Under the pieces are notes generated by a model. The model had not been told where the DNA came from and made no database searches. It was given only the letters and a program-made list of their open reading frames with translations. Positions 44,701 through 52,542 of a stretch of DNA of 64,000 bases are shown here, one piece after another; position 1 is the stretch's first letter, and every line of letters starts with the position of its first letter. Both the position numbers and the translations under genes were made by a program. Source of the DNA: Bordetella parapertussis (GTDB taxonomy: Bacteria; Pseudomonadota; Gammaproteobacteria; Burkholderiales; Burkholderiaceae_D); the NCBI GenBank assembly GCA_945866125.1, contig CAMBFZ010000009.1, forward strand, positions 62,001 to 126,000, in the 5' to 3' direction.

Positions 44701-44916
44701 CGTGAGAGCCTTCTCGAAGGGGCTGACGATACGCTCGCGCATTTCCTTGGGCGGAAAGCCGCTGTAGGTCCAGACGATGCTGACGACCGGAATGCGTATC
44801 TCTGGCAGGATGTCCGTCGGCGTAGAGCGCAGCACAAAAGGCGTGGCCAGCAAAATCAGCAGCGCCATCACCAAATAGGTGTACGGGCGCCTGAGCGCAA
44901 TATCAACTAACCACAT
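41752..44916 (-). CDS. RND efflux pump, AcrB/MexB-type inner-membrane transporter
   Basis: This 1054-residue transporter has twelve predicted membrane spans and two large periplasmic loops. The proton-relay Asp pair is D401-D402 in LAIGILVDDATVTIENVERH, and the N-terminus IALRRPYTYLVMALLILLATPFVLRS is of the RND type. The sequence is nearer the MdtB-like or uncharacterised AcrB branch than heavy-metal CzcA. Substrate is unknown. The adaptor gene starts 13 nt after its stop, forming one operon. Confidence 0.92.
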   Translation of the reverse strand: MWLVDIALRRPYTYLVMALLILLATPFVLRSTPTDILPEIRIPVVSIVWTYSGFPPKEMRERIVSPFEKALTTTVNDIEHIEAQSMSSVGVVKVFFHPNVDISTAIAQVTSISQFMLRTLPPGTVAPLIITYSASTVPVVQVGLSSAVLSEQQLNDIAINQVRTQLITFPGVAVPYPYGGKFRVVSVDLDIPALTAKGLTPADVINAISAQNLILPAGTIKLNELEHAVRLNGSPDSIAGLNQLPVKTVNGSPTYLSEVAHVRDGFQPQLNIVKKNGERGVLLTVMKSGPESTLRIVENIKSKIPEIAKGAPDGLNIATMFDQSIFVKAAIESVLHEAVIASCLTAALILLFLGSWRSTCIIAISIPLSILSSIILLNAMGETINLMTLGGLTLAIGILVDDATVTIENVERHLHLGKDLYTAIFDGASEIATPALVSTLCICIVFLPMFFLTGVARYLFVPLAEAVVFAMMASYFLSRTLVPTMALMLMKNQQHSLIGEPGVLRGIHLGFDRGFERMRHTYLSALSALLVRRKIFIAVFLSFCVASCGLFFVLGEDFFPAVDAGQIRLHMRAPTGTRIEETARLADQAERVIREVIPDSELDAVLANIGTTISSMNMAYNNAGTFGVIDCEFLISLKPEHRPTDEHINRLRDELPKRFPATEFYFQPADIVSQILNFGAQAPIDIQFSGKDINASYAMAKELMKKVQAIPGTVDVHIHQRLDQPTMSLEVDRTALQSLNLTASNVAQNVLVSLAGSFQTTPAFWVNPTNGVVYNLLVQSPQHRVNSIDALLSTPVAPTGGGQAQLLGNLVSVKPTVQPAVISEYDITPVIDIYVSVHGRDFGGVVNAINKEVDAMLPSLKKGQKLTLRGQVNTMKTSYRGLLIGLAGAIVLVYLLIVVNFQSWIDPLIIVSALPAALAGIAWMLFITGTHLSVPALTGAIMTMGVATANSILLVSFALQRLRAGVPPLSAALEAGATRIRPVLMTAAAMIIGMVPMAIGFGEGAEQNAPLGRAVIGGLLFATVSTLFFVPIVFAAVHRIIARRAQRVPGIVKA

Positions 44917-45017
44917 AATGAAATGCCCGGATGGAATTGCGCGCGGGTACCAGCATCAAAGCCGGACCGGTGCTTTTTTTAGTCATGCTGCGATTATTAC
45001 ACGCCGGCAGACGAAGC

Positions 45018-46550
45018 CTAATTGTCCAGTCCGTGCCGTTTGCGCAGGATGCCGCTGGCCGTCGCGATCACACTAAGTTTTTGCTCGGCGATCCGGTCGG
45101 ACGCAAGCGGGTTGTCGGCAAAGGTCGCAAAACCGCAATCGGGCGTAAATAACACCCGCTCTTTGCCAAATAATGCAATCGCCTGCTCGCCTTTACTAAG
45201 CACTTCTTCCAGCGTTTCGACGTGCGGATGTTTTTGATTGCAGATGCCCACACCAATGCGTACATGATCCGGTATCGCCCGCAAAATAGCCATTTCGCCG
45301 GCCCGAGGCGTACACAATTCCAGCAGCAAAGTACCCACGTTGAGCCCGGCTAACGTATCAATGAGCGGGGTATAGTCACCGGCAAGCGCTGCGCCTTCGT
45401 CAGGTGTCCAGTTACCGCGGCACATATGGACAGCGATGCGGTCTGGCGGAAACCCTGCCACCACGGCATTGATCAATTCTTTGGCAAACCCTAACTCAGC
45501 CGGCGGCGCATTTTTTTCGGATAAGGCACCACACATGAAACTGCGCTTGGAGACCGACCCCGAGTAGACGACTTCAGAAAGCACAGGCTCATCAAATTGC
45601 ACCAGCGCTGCACCGGCCGCCAGCAAGTAAGCGAGTTCTTCGCGCAGCACACGCACAATGTCCGCCGCCAGATGCTCGCGGTTTTGATAGGCGCGATCCG
45701 AAATACATTCCATCCACATGGTGCGGGTGAGCAGATAGGGGCCGGGCAACGCAATCTTGACGGGTTTGTCGGTGAGGGTTTGAGCGAAGGCAAGTTCGTG
45801 CAAGGCCAGCGGACGACTGCGCCCTAAAGGCCCGAAAACCGCCGGATGTCTGACGTCGGAAGCGGGGACATCCAGCGCGCGCAGTTCACGGGCAAATTCT
45901 TCCGGATCATCCACCAAAGGCAACAGGTCAGTAAGCGGAATGAGCTGGCAGTTATCGAGAATGCCGCCAACAAAACTGGCATAGCTATCGCGACGCTGTT
46001 CGCCGTCACTCACTACATCCACCCCGGCGCGCACTTGTGCGGCAACGGCGAGTCGGACCGCATCGTCTGCGGTGGACTGAAAAGCCGCTTCATCGAGCCG
46101 CCCTTCCATGTGATCATGCATTGCCTGCAGCATCCATCGTGGTCGCGGCCAGCTGCCAATGCCCATCACAGATAGCGGCGCGATGACGGCAGCGGCAACG
46201 GGGTCGGGCAACTGCGCGGGAATGTGCACAATAACGGGGGCCGTGTTGACGGCCATCGCTGGTGCCATTGGCTGCATGGCAGAGCGCTCGGCAAATTGTC
46301 CTTTAGCGACCAGAAAACTACGCTGTTTGTCCTGCCGTGTCCAGGAGAGAAGTTCGTTGCCGGTCAGGCGACACCACGCGGGCAAATCCTCGTCAACAGA
46401 GATCTCGGAGGAGCGGATTTCGAGCAAGCCGCCTCTGGGAAGCGGATCAATGTGCTTGCGAATGAGCAGTAACAAGCCATTGCCGCAATCTAAATCTCCC
46501 CCATCAAAACTCACATCGGGTGCATGGGAGTGCGCTTGCGTTGCCTGCAT
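45018..46550 (-). CDS. TusA-like domain fused to MetE-type methyltransferase barrel
   Basis: This 510-residue protein has two parts. Residues 14-84 resemble TusA sulfur carriers (DGGDLDCGNG, then LEIRSSEISVDEDLPAWC), with the reactive Cys at 22 but Gly where CPxP has Pro. Residues about 125-505 match the C-terminal catalytic barrel of cobalamin-independent methionine synthase, keeping the zinc ligands H375 and C377 (VHMCRGN), E411 (LLELC) and C472 (PDCGFATF). The N-terminal half of full MetE is absent. It may use sulfur or methyl groups from the partners encoded upstream (inference). AAAGG precedes the ATG. Confidence 0.85.
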   Translation of the reverse strand: MQATQAHSHAPDVSFDGGDLDCGNGLLLLIRKHIDPLPRGGLLEIRSSEISVDEDLPAWCRLTGNELLSWTRQDKQRSFLVAKGQFAERSAMQPMAPAMAVNTAPVIVHIPAQLPDPVAAAVIAPLSVMGIGSWPRPRWMLQAMHDHMEGRLDEAAFQSTADDAVRLAVAAQVRAGVDVVSDGEQRRDSYASFVGGILDNCQLIPLTDLLPLVDDPEEFARELRALDVPASDVRHPAVFGPLGRSRPLALHELAFAQTLTDKPVKIALPGPYLLTRTMWMECISDRAYQNREHLAADIVRVLREELAYLLAAGAALVQFDEPVLSEVVYSGSVSKRSFMCGALSEKNAPPAELGFAKELINAVVAGFPPDRIAVHMCRGNWTPDEGAALAGDYTPLIDTLAGLNVGTLLLELCTPRAGEMAILRAIPDHVRIGVGICNQKHPHVETLEEVLSKGEQAIALFGKERVLFTPDCGFATFADNPLASDRIAEQKLSVIATASGILRKRHGLDN

Positions 46551-46584
46551 GATGACGACCTTTAAAACTGGGGATTACTGGGAA

Positions 46585-46947
46585 TTAATAGCTCAGACTC
46601 GGGCAACCATCGCTCATGAATTCAACCAGCTTGGCCCCACCCACAATCAGGGCACCGTCGATGAGTTTGTCTTCATCGAGTTTGCGTTTTTTAAAGCAAG
46701 GCGAGCACACGAATATTTTTCCGCCCGCTTCGAGGAAACTGTTCATCAAGTCTTTTAAAGGTGCAAAACCTTCTTCATGAATCGATTCAGCCACGCCCTG
46801 CTGCGACAGACGCACTGCTTCAATCGACAGAAAAACCAGCGTGTCTTTGTCAGAGGCTACGGCGGCATTGGCCACCACAAAGGCGACCGTTGCGCGGTCT
46901 GTATTGTCGGTGCTGCAGGTAAGATTGATACAAAATTTGCCGGCCAT
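46585..46947 (-). CDS. DsrE-family sulfur-relay protein
   Basis: This 120-residue protein has the DsrE/DsrF pattern: an N-terminal strand with LTCSTDNTDRATVAFVVANAA, a central DTLVFLSIEAVRL, and a C-terminal VCSPCFKKRKL with paired cysteines and GGAKLVEFMSDG. DsrE proteins pass sulfane sulfur in relays with TusA. It lies 51 nt past a TusA-like gene and 34 nt before the TusA-MetE fusion. AGGAGCATC precedes the ATG. Confidence 0.88.
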   Translation of the reverse strand: MAGKFCINLTCSTDNTDRATVAFVVANAAVASDKDTLVFLSIEAVRLSQQGVAESIHEEGFAPLKDLMNSFLEAGGKIFVCSPCFKKRKLDEDKLIDGALIVGGAKLVEFMSDGCPSLSY

Positions 46948-46998
46948 GTGATGCTCCTTGGTTTAAAAAAGTAATTTGTTTAATGATGTCCGCAAGGC

Positions 46999-47226
46999 TT
47001 AGGCTTGCCTGCCCCTAAGCCAATAAGTTTGCGTCGCCGTGTCGGCCGCCAGCAAGGCGTCGCCGGTCATATTACAAAATGCCTGCAAGTCGACCGCTGC
47101 ACCACGATCGTGTGCAACCAGCTTTAATATTTTTCCAGGTTGCGCCCGCAATCGCTTGCGCACGCCCAATACCAATTCGCCGCAGCCCAGCTCGCCGGCG
47201 TCCCATTCGTGATTGTGCTCGATCAT
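46999..47226 (-). CDS. TusA-like sulfurtransferase subunit
   Basis: This 75-residue protein matches TusA in length and pattern (WDAGELGCGELVLGVRKRL, then GKILKLVAHDRGAAVDLQAFC and YWLRG). The reactive Cys is at 15, but the CPxP motif reads CGEL, so the Pro residues are lost as in the fused domain of the gene at 45018. Start ATG at 47226 was chosen for its GGTGAG site; a farther ATG would add 13 residues. It should carry persulfide to the DsrE-like or MetE-like partner. Confidence 0.8.
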   Translation of the reverse strand: MIEHNHEWDAGELGCGELVLGVRKRLRAQPGKILKLVAHDRGAAVDLQAFCNMTGDALLAADTATQTYWLRGRQA

Positions 47227-47330
47227 CAGGCTCACCAAAATTCGTTCGTAGGTCGGGTGCCGCACCCTACCACAAGCAGGCCGCTTCTAAAATAAGACCG
47301 CGGGATCTTAGTCCTTATGTTGGCCGGCAC

Positions 47331-48578
47331 TCAGAAGCGATCAACCCGATAAGGCGTGGGGTCGATGTAAGGGGTTTCACCACACAATAATTCGGCCATC
47401 AGACGTCCGCTTGACGCAGCTTGTGTGAGACCGTGATGCGCGTGCCCAAATGAAAACCACAAACCACGATGCCGCGGCGCCGGCCCCAACAAGGGCAGCA
47501 TATCTGCCGTACAAGGACGCGAACCAAGCCACGGCTGCGCATCGAGTCGTGCCCCAACCGATGCTAGCCGGCGGGCGATGGGTTCCACCATCTCGAGCTG
47601 CACCGGTGTGGCGGGTGCATCGCGCAGCGCAAATTCAGCACCCGTGGTCAGGCGTATGCCGCGCGCCACCGGCGCCAGCGCATAGCCGTTGTCAACATCT
47701 ACGATGGTATGGCGCAGCGGCACCGAGGGTGCTGCATAGTGCATGTGATAGCCACGCTTTTGTCCCAACGGTAGCCGGTAACCTAACCGCCGGGCCAGAT
47801 CACCCCCTTGCGGCCCCAGCGCCAGCACCGCCTGCGGCGCGACGCAAGCGCCTTCGTCGCTGTCAAGCCGCCATTGATTTCGCTCTGCCTGCAAACTCTG
47901 CGCATCGCCGCGCACCAATTTGCCACCGCGCTGCTGAAATAATAATAAGTAACGCTGTGAAAGCGCAAACGGATCCCGAATCTGGCGGGAATCTGCATAC
48001 CGCACGCCGCCGAGGATGTCATCGGCAAGTGCCGGCTCCAGCGCCCGTGCCGCATCGCGCGACAAGATCTCGACCTGAAGGCCATACGCCCGGCTTTGCT
48101 CGGCCTGACCGATCGTCATCAAGGCCGACGCATCATGCCGATAGACTTTGATCCAGCCATGCTCGGCGACCAGATCGCTCGCGCCCGCGGCCTCAATCAG
48201 CTTGGCGTGCTCACTCCAGCTATGTTCGATCAGGGGCAAGGCGCCGGCGATCGCCTTGTGATAGCGGTTTGGTGCGGATTGAAACCAGTAACGCGCAAGC
48301 CATGGCAGCAGCGGCAGCAGCGCATTGAGGTGGTAATGGGCCTGCGGCAAACGCTGGCGAGCATAGTCGAGCAAGGTGCGCCAGTCGCGCGGAAAGGCAT
48401 AAGGAAAAACAGAGGAGCGTTCAATCAGGCCCGCATTACCAAAACTAGTGCCCGCGCCTGCCTGCCCGCGATCCAACAATAGGACGCTGCGACCACGCTC
48501 TTGCAGTTTAAGGGCCAGCGCCAGACCCACAATGCCTGCGCCAAGAACGAGTACATCGGATCGGTGGGAAGAAGCCAT
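47331..48578 (-). CDS. DadA-like FAD-dependent D-amino-acid dehydrogenase
   Basis: This 415-residue DAO-fold flavoprotein has the FAD motif VLGAGIVGLALALKLQERG and a TSFGNAGLIERSS segment of the D-amino-acid dehydrogenase group. The C-terminus has WFSFGHAHHGLTQAASSGRL. It should oxidise D- or similar amino acids and feed electrons to the membrane. It is the first gene before the TusA-DsrE-MetE block on the same strand, with a 104-bp gap. Functional linkage is inferred from order alone. Confidence 0.86.
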   Translation of the reverse strand: MASSHRSDVLVLGAGIVGLALALKLQERGRSVLLLDRGQAGAGTSFGNAGLIERSSVFPYAFPRDWRTLLDYARQRLPQAHYHLNALLPLLPWLARYWFQSAPNRYHKAIAGALPLIEHSWSEHAKLIEAAGASDLVAEHGWIKVYRHDASALMTIGQAEQSRAYGLQVEILSRDAARALEPALADDILGGVRYADSRQIRDPFALSQRYLLLFQQRGGKLVRGDAQSLQAERNQWRLDSDEGACVAPQAVLALGPQGGDLARRLGYRLPLGQKRGYHMHYAAPSVPLRHTIVDVDNGYALAPVARGIRLTTGAEFALRDAPATPVQLEMVEPIARRLASVGARLDAQPWLGSRPCTADMLPLLGPAPRHRGLWFSFGHAHHGLTQAASSGRLMAELLCGETPYIDPTPYRVDRF

Positions 48579-48791
48579 GACGTCAATGATGCAGTGAGCC
48601 GCGCAGGCTGTGGTGCGCTAGCTTGCCGACTTAATTGTGTAAAAAGTTCATCATCTCATGATTTGTCTATTACTATGCCTCGGGCATAGGCTGAATGTGA
48701 ACGCATTATTTTCAAAAAATAAACGACGCTAAGATGCTGGTCCGCTACAATTTTGACCAAGCGTGATGCTGCCGATAAAGGGACACCGAAC

Positions 48792-49199
48792 ATGCCTCAG
48801 CTTGCAGGGAAAATTTTCCAAGACCCGGACGATTACATTGCCGTCCTCGAGACCTTGCTAGAATTTACGCATGATTCAATCCTGATTACGGACGCCACAG
48901 AGGACCCGAAAATTCTGTATGCCAATCCGGCTTTTGCAGCATTAACAGGGTACGAACCGGCCGAGGTGCTTGGTAAGTCACCACGGTTATTGCAAGGCAC
49001 TGACACGGATCGTAATGAAATTGCGCGCCTCAAAGTGGCGCTACAAGCAGGAGGCTGGTTCGAAGGTAATGCGATTAATTATAAAAAAGACGGGACGGCA
49101 TTCATGATGTGCTGGAGCGTTGAACCGATCAAAATTCAAGGCCGGATCAAATACTGGATGGCCGTCCAATATCAAGGACACAATCTTTGGGATGAATAG
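48792..49199 (+). CDS. Single-domain PAS protein
   Basis: This 135-residue cytosolic protein is one PAS domain (about residues 16-127): ANPAFAALTGYEPAEVLGK, then RLLQGTDTDRNEI and INYKKDGTAFMMCWSVEPI. The layout is close to LOV light sensors, but the LOV motif GXNCRFLQ reads GKSPRLLQ (61-68), so the photoactive Cys is Pro64. N96 is kept and a later Asn is Met. The chain probably senses a small ligand and passes it to a partner. Start ATG 48792 follows AAGGGACA. Confidence 0.82.
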   Translation: MPQLAGKIFQDPDDYIAVLETLLEFTHDSILITDATEDPKILYANPAFAALTGYEPAEVLGKSPRLLQGTDTDRNEIARLKVALQAGGWFEGNAINYKKDGTAFMMCWSVEPIKIQGRIKYWMAVQYQGHNLWDE

Positions 49200-49242
49200 C
49201 GTCACGCTACATCCGCTTCATCGTTTAAAATTCGGAGGACCC

Positions 49243-49440
49243 ATGGACGTACTATCAATCGCTGACATCAAGCTCATGATCGCGCTGTTTGACCAGACCA
49301 GAACTTTAGCGTTTGACCCTAACCGCAGCGAGCAAATCGACCAGCTGATTCGCTCGGGCTATCTCAGACCTTCAGGCGATTTTTTTGTGCTGACCGATCT
49401 GGGCGCGCGCACTGCCATCTCGTTCAAAGAAAAGAACTAG
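49243..49440 (+). CDS. Small winged-helix-like protein
   Basis: This 65-residue protein begins after a strong GGAGGAC site and has a helix-strand pattern ending in GYLRPSGDFFVLTDLGARTA, which resembles a winged-helix wing. It follows the PAS gene by 43 bp, so it may act with it. It is not a recognised family. Its 3' end overlaps the histidine-kinase stop by 17 nt on the opposite strand. Confidence 0.6.
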   Translation: MDVLSIADIKLMIALFDQTRTLAFDPNRSEQIDQLIRSGYLRPSGDFFVLTDLGARTAISFKEKN

Positions 49441-50860
49441 ATTTTTCCGGCGTGCCAAGAGGCGCCGAAAATTCGACGGTAACCACATTCTGATCGTCGA
49501 CCTCAAAGCGCAGCGATCCGCCATGCGCAATAGCGATCTCGCGACTCAAGCTCAAACCTAAGCCCGTGCCGTCTATTTTCCGATTGTGTGCGGCATCGCC
49601 GCGGAAAAACCGCTCGAACACCTGACCCTTGGCTTGGGCAGACATTGGCGCTGCCGGATTGGAAAAAAGCACACGCAACTGGCCGCCCTCGGCCCAGGCC
49701 GAGATGGCTACCCAGCCACCAGGCAAGTTATATTTGAGCGCGTTATTGAACAGGTTATTGATCATCTGCTGAAACAAGTTTTTGTCTGCCATCAACCAGC
49801 GTTTTTTCTCAATTTTTCCCGTGATTGTCAGTGGCGGCTCAAAACTTTGGGCGTCACTCACTAGCTCATCGAGCAGATCACTGACATTCAACGGCTCAAG
49901 GTCCAGCGACAAGCGCCCGGCATCGGCTTGCGACAATAGCAGCAGCTTTTGGGTGATCGATGCCAGCCGTTCTATTTCATCTGCAATCAAGCTAAGTTGT
50001 ATTTGAATCGGAGAGCCCGGCACGGCCTCATAAATGGCGCGTTCGACATAGCCCTGCATGATGGTAAGCGGGGTGCGGAGTTCATGGGCAGCGTCACTGG
50101 AAAATCGGGATGCCTGCAAAAATGATCTTTCCAGGCGCTCTAGCATGCCGTTAAATACATTGATGAATTCAACGTATTCGTCATCTTCAGTCTCGACAGA
50201 TAGTCGAAAATGCAAATCACGACCACCGACATTGTCCAAGGCACGTTGAATTCTGCGCGTGGGCTCCAGCATTTTTTTGGTCAAGAAAAAAGCGCTCAAT
50301 GCCAATAACGCCACCAAAAAAGGCAAGGTGATGCGAATTGTTTTACTTCGCACTAAAAACATCTCATCAAAACTTCGGTCAACGACTTTGCGATTGACTG
50401 CAGTGACGATGATGCGGGAAGGGGTTGTTAACTGCGTCAGCTGCCACTTCTCGCCGCCTATTTTGCCGACGGCTTGTTTAATGTGCGGCATCGATCCAAG
50501 CGTGGCCTGACGCTCAAGAATATCAACCCCCTCAATAAATGCGGAAAAATCTGGCTCGGTGACGCTGGCGTCATGTCCGTCGCGTTGAGCCGTAAATACA
50601 AGAATCTCGCCGGATTTAGCGTTGTGAATGGCGTCCCGCAATTCGGATTTTAATGTTTCCGCCGACGCCTGCTGGTCTTCCGCGGTGCTCCAGCGCCAAT
50701 GCTGTTCCAGTAAATTGGCCTCAAAGATATCGTGCAGGCCAGCCGGTGCAACGAGCTTGACAATGCCGAGGTTGATTAGAAAAATCGTTGACACACACAA
50801 CATGAAAATCAGAAAAATCCGAAGCCGAAAAGATTTTCGGATGAAGAGAATTTTCTTCAT
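49424..50860 (-). CDS. Sensor histidine kinase
   Basis: This 478-residue inner-membrane kinase has spans near residues 12-36 and 173-193, a periplasmic sensor of about 140 residues between them, HAMP (about 195-248), HisKA with H259 in SSDAAHELRTPLT, and an ATPase domain with NNLFNNALKYN and GTGLGLSLSR (431-440). It should phosphorylate the response regulator encoded just upstream, whose stop overlaps its start by 4 nt. The signal is unknown; the domain order resembles heavy-metal sensors. Confidence 0.93.
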   Translation of the reverse strand: MKKILFIRKSFRLRIFLIFMLCVSTIFLINLGIVKLVAPAGLHDIFEANLLEQHWRWSTAEDQQASAETLKSELRDAIHNAKSGEILVFTAQRDGHDASVTEPDFSAFIEGVDILERQATLGSMPHIKQAVGKIGGEKWQLTQLTTPSRIIVTAVNRKVVDRSFDEMFLVRSKTIRITLPFLVALLALSAFFLTKKMLEPTRRIQRALDNVGGRDLHFRLSVETEDDEYVEFINVFNGMLERLERSFLQASRFSSDAAHELRTPLTIMQGYVERAIYEAVPGSPIQIQLSLIADEIERLASITQKLLLLSQADAGRLSLDLEPLNVSDLLDELVSDAQSFEPPLTITGKIEKKRWLMADKNLFQQMINNLFNNALKYNLPGGWVAISAWAEGGQLRVLFSNPAAPMSAQAKGQVFERFFRGDAAHNRKIDGTGLGLSLSREIAIAHGGSLRFEVDDQNVVTVEFSAPLGTPEKSSSFL

Positions 50861-51537
50861 TTATTAAACCGGTAGCCGATACCGCGGATAGATTCGATCG
50901 GGATTTCGCGCTGACTTTCGACGCGCGGGTGACTCAGCTTTTTTCTGACCCGCTGAATGCAGACATCAACAACATTGGTTTGCGGATCAAAATCAAAGCC
51001 CCACACATGTTTGAGAATCTGACTGCGAGAAAAAATATGCCCGGGTGATCGCATCAGATATTCGATGAGGGTAAACTCACGTTGACTTAATACGGCTTGA
51101 TAATCTGCCCAGCTAGCCTGCCGGGTAAGCCGGTTCAACTGAAAACCGCCCTCTTCGATGACGGTTTGAATCTGCCCTGTTTGGCGAGCCATGAGCACGC
51201 GGATGCGCGCGATGAGTTCTTCGATAAAAAACGGCTTGGGCAAGTAATCGTCGGCGCCAGCATGAAAACCGCTTAATCGGTCTTGCAGCTCAATTTTTGC
51301 GGTGAGGATAATGACAGGCGTAAGCAATTTGGCTAGCCTGATCTGCTCAAGCACCGCAATGCCGCTCAAGCCTGGCAGCATAACGTCGAGAACGATAATA
51401 TCGAACTGTCGAGTGAGTGCTGCCTGCAATCCCCCGGGGCCGTCTTTCTGGTAACTGGTTGTAAAACCAGCAAGGTCAAAACCAGATATTACAAAATCGG
51501 CAATTTTTTCTTCGTCTTCGACCAGCAAAATATTCAT
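50857..51537 (-). CDS. OmpR-family response regulator
   Basis: This 226-residue regulator has a receiver domain (phosphoacceptor D51 in DIIVLDVMLPG, K81 in IILTAK) and a C-terminal winged helix (about 128-226) with PGHIFSRSQILKHVWGFDFDP. Start ATG 51537 was chosen because the receiver begins there; longer frames add unrelated sequence. Its target may include the palindrome at 51583-51606 just upstream of its own start. Confidence 0.93.
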   Translation of the reverse strand: MNILLVEDEEKIADFVISGFDLAGFTTSYQKDGPGGLQAALTRQFDIIVLDVMLPGLSGIAVLEQIRLAKLLTPVIILTAKIELQDRLSGFHAGADDYLPKPFFIEELIARIRVLMARQTGQIQTVIEEGGFQLNRLTRQASWADYQAVLSQREFTLIEYLMRSPGHIFSRSQILKHVWGFDFDPQTNVVDVCIQRVRKKLSHPRVESQREIPIESIRGIGYRFNK

Positions 51538-51582
51538 GGTCGGATTATGAGTTGAAAAGAGAAAGAAAGAGATAGCATGTGA

Positions 51583-51606
51583 AATAATTACGCTTCCGTA
51601 ATTATT
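51583..51606. promoter_or_regulatory. Perfect palindrome between the regulator gene and a divergent gene
   Basis: AATAATTACG and CGTAATTATT are perfect 10-bp arms around CTTC. It sits 46 bp upstream of the response-regulator start and 108 bp upstream of the divergent gene. A dimeric regulator, possibly this OmpR-type protein, could bind it. Confidence 0.6.
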
Positions 51607-51713
51607 AGAGACAAGCCGCTGTAGAAGCGAAAATAACGGGACAACTAGAGCTGAGGATGCGTCCGCAAGCTTGTGCGGCACCGGACATCGTAACAACAGG
51701 AATGCGAAACAAT

Positions 51714-52517
51714 ATGAATAATCTTTTGCAAACGTACGTCAAAAATGAAAATTTTGATAATATTATTTCCGACTTTTATGACGAAGTAAAACTGAGCGAC
51801 TTGGTGAAGCACTATTTTTTGGCCGCAAAAAAACCGGGCCTGATTCGGGATCTAAAAAAATATCATGTTTACCTGCTGCCAAAAAGCGAACTTGAATTTA
51901 ACCAGCGACCGACCTCCTCGTCTTTATTCGACATTCAATTACCCGGAAATCAATTTCAGGAAGTGACAGAAATTTTAGTAAAAGTTTTACGAAAATATAA
52001 AGTGAGTTCGATACACTCGCCGCGTCTGCTGCACGAAATTTTGACGATTGTTGAAGAAACTCGTAGCCAATGTAATGAAACCGAAGTCTCGACCCTGGAT
52101 CGTGTTGAAATCGACCCTGAAAAAATATACAAACTTTTAAACCGTAACCGCATCTCCTCCGATGTGATGCCGTCAAAAGCGGTCCGTACTGAGCGCGGAT
52201 TACCGCATCCGGTATGGATTCATACGGACTTTGACAGTCGCATGCTGCTCATCAAGAGCAAAATCGTGATTAAAGACTCCGCGATGCAGGATCAGATCGA
52301 AGAAGTGATTGAAAAAACACAGATTTCGCCCAAATTTTTGGAAATCAAACTCGATAACGAATCCGGCCCGCAAGCGCTGGTAGATTCGCATGAAATCCCT
52401 TTTCTCGACGGGATACCGATTCGCTTATTCATTGCCTACCTGCGGCGATTCAGCTCGGATTTTTCGCGGATTTATTCTTTCGACAAAGAGAATATTTTAA
52501 AGCTGCCGACCAACTGA
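51714..52517 (+). CDS. Hypothetical cytosolic protein
   Basis: This 267-residue protein is unrecognised. It is A+T-richer than its neighbours, has no signal peptide or span, and seems two-part: a helical N-terminal half (KNENFDNIISDFYDEVKLSD and LLHEILTIVEETRSQ) and a C-terminal alpha/beta half (WIHTDFDSRMLLIKSKIVI). The latter recalls YbjN-like or secretion-chaperone folds, but that is a guess. ATG 51714 is preferred; ATG 51702 lacks spacing to its AGGA. It is divergent from the two-component pair and may be its target. Confidence 0.68.
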   Translation: MNNLLQTYVKNENFDNIISDFYDEVKLSDLVKHYFLAAKKPGLIRDLKKYHVYLLPKSELEFNQRPTSSSLFDIQLPGNQFQEVTEILVKVLRKYKVSSIHSPRLLHEILTIVEETRSQCNETEVSTLDRVEIDPEKIYKLLNRNRISSDVMPSKAVRTERGLPHPVWIHTDFDSRMLLIKSKIVIKDSAMQDQIEEVIEKTQISPKFLEIKLDNESGPQALVDSHEIPFLDGIPIRLFIAYLRRFSSDFSRIYSFDKENILKLPTN

Positions 52518-52542
52518 CCCGCGCACTTCAGGCTATGCCTTG

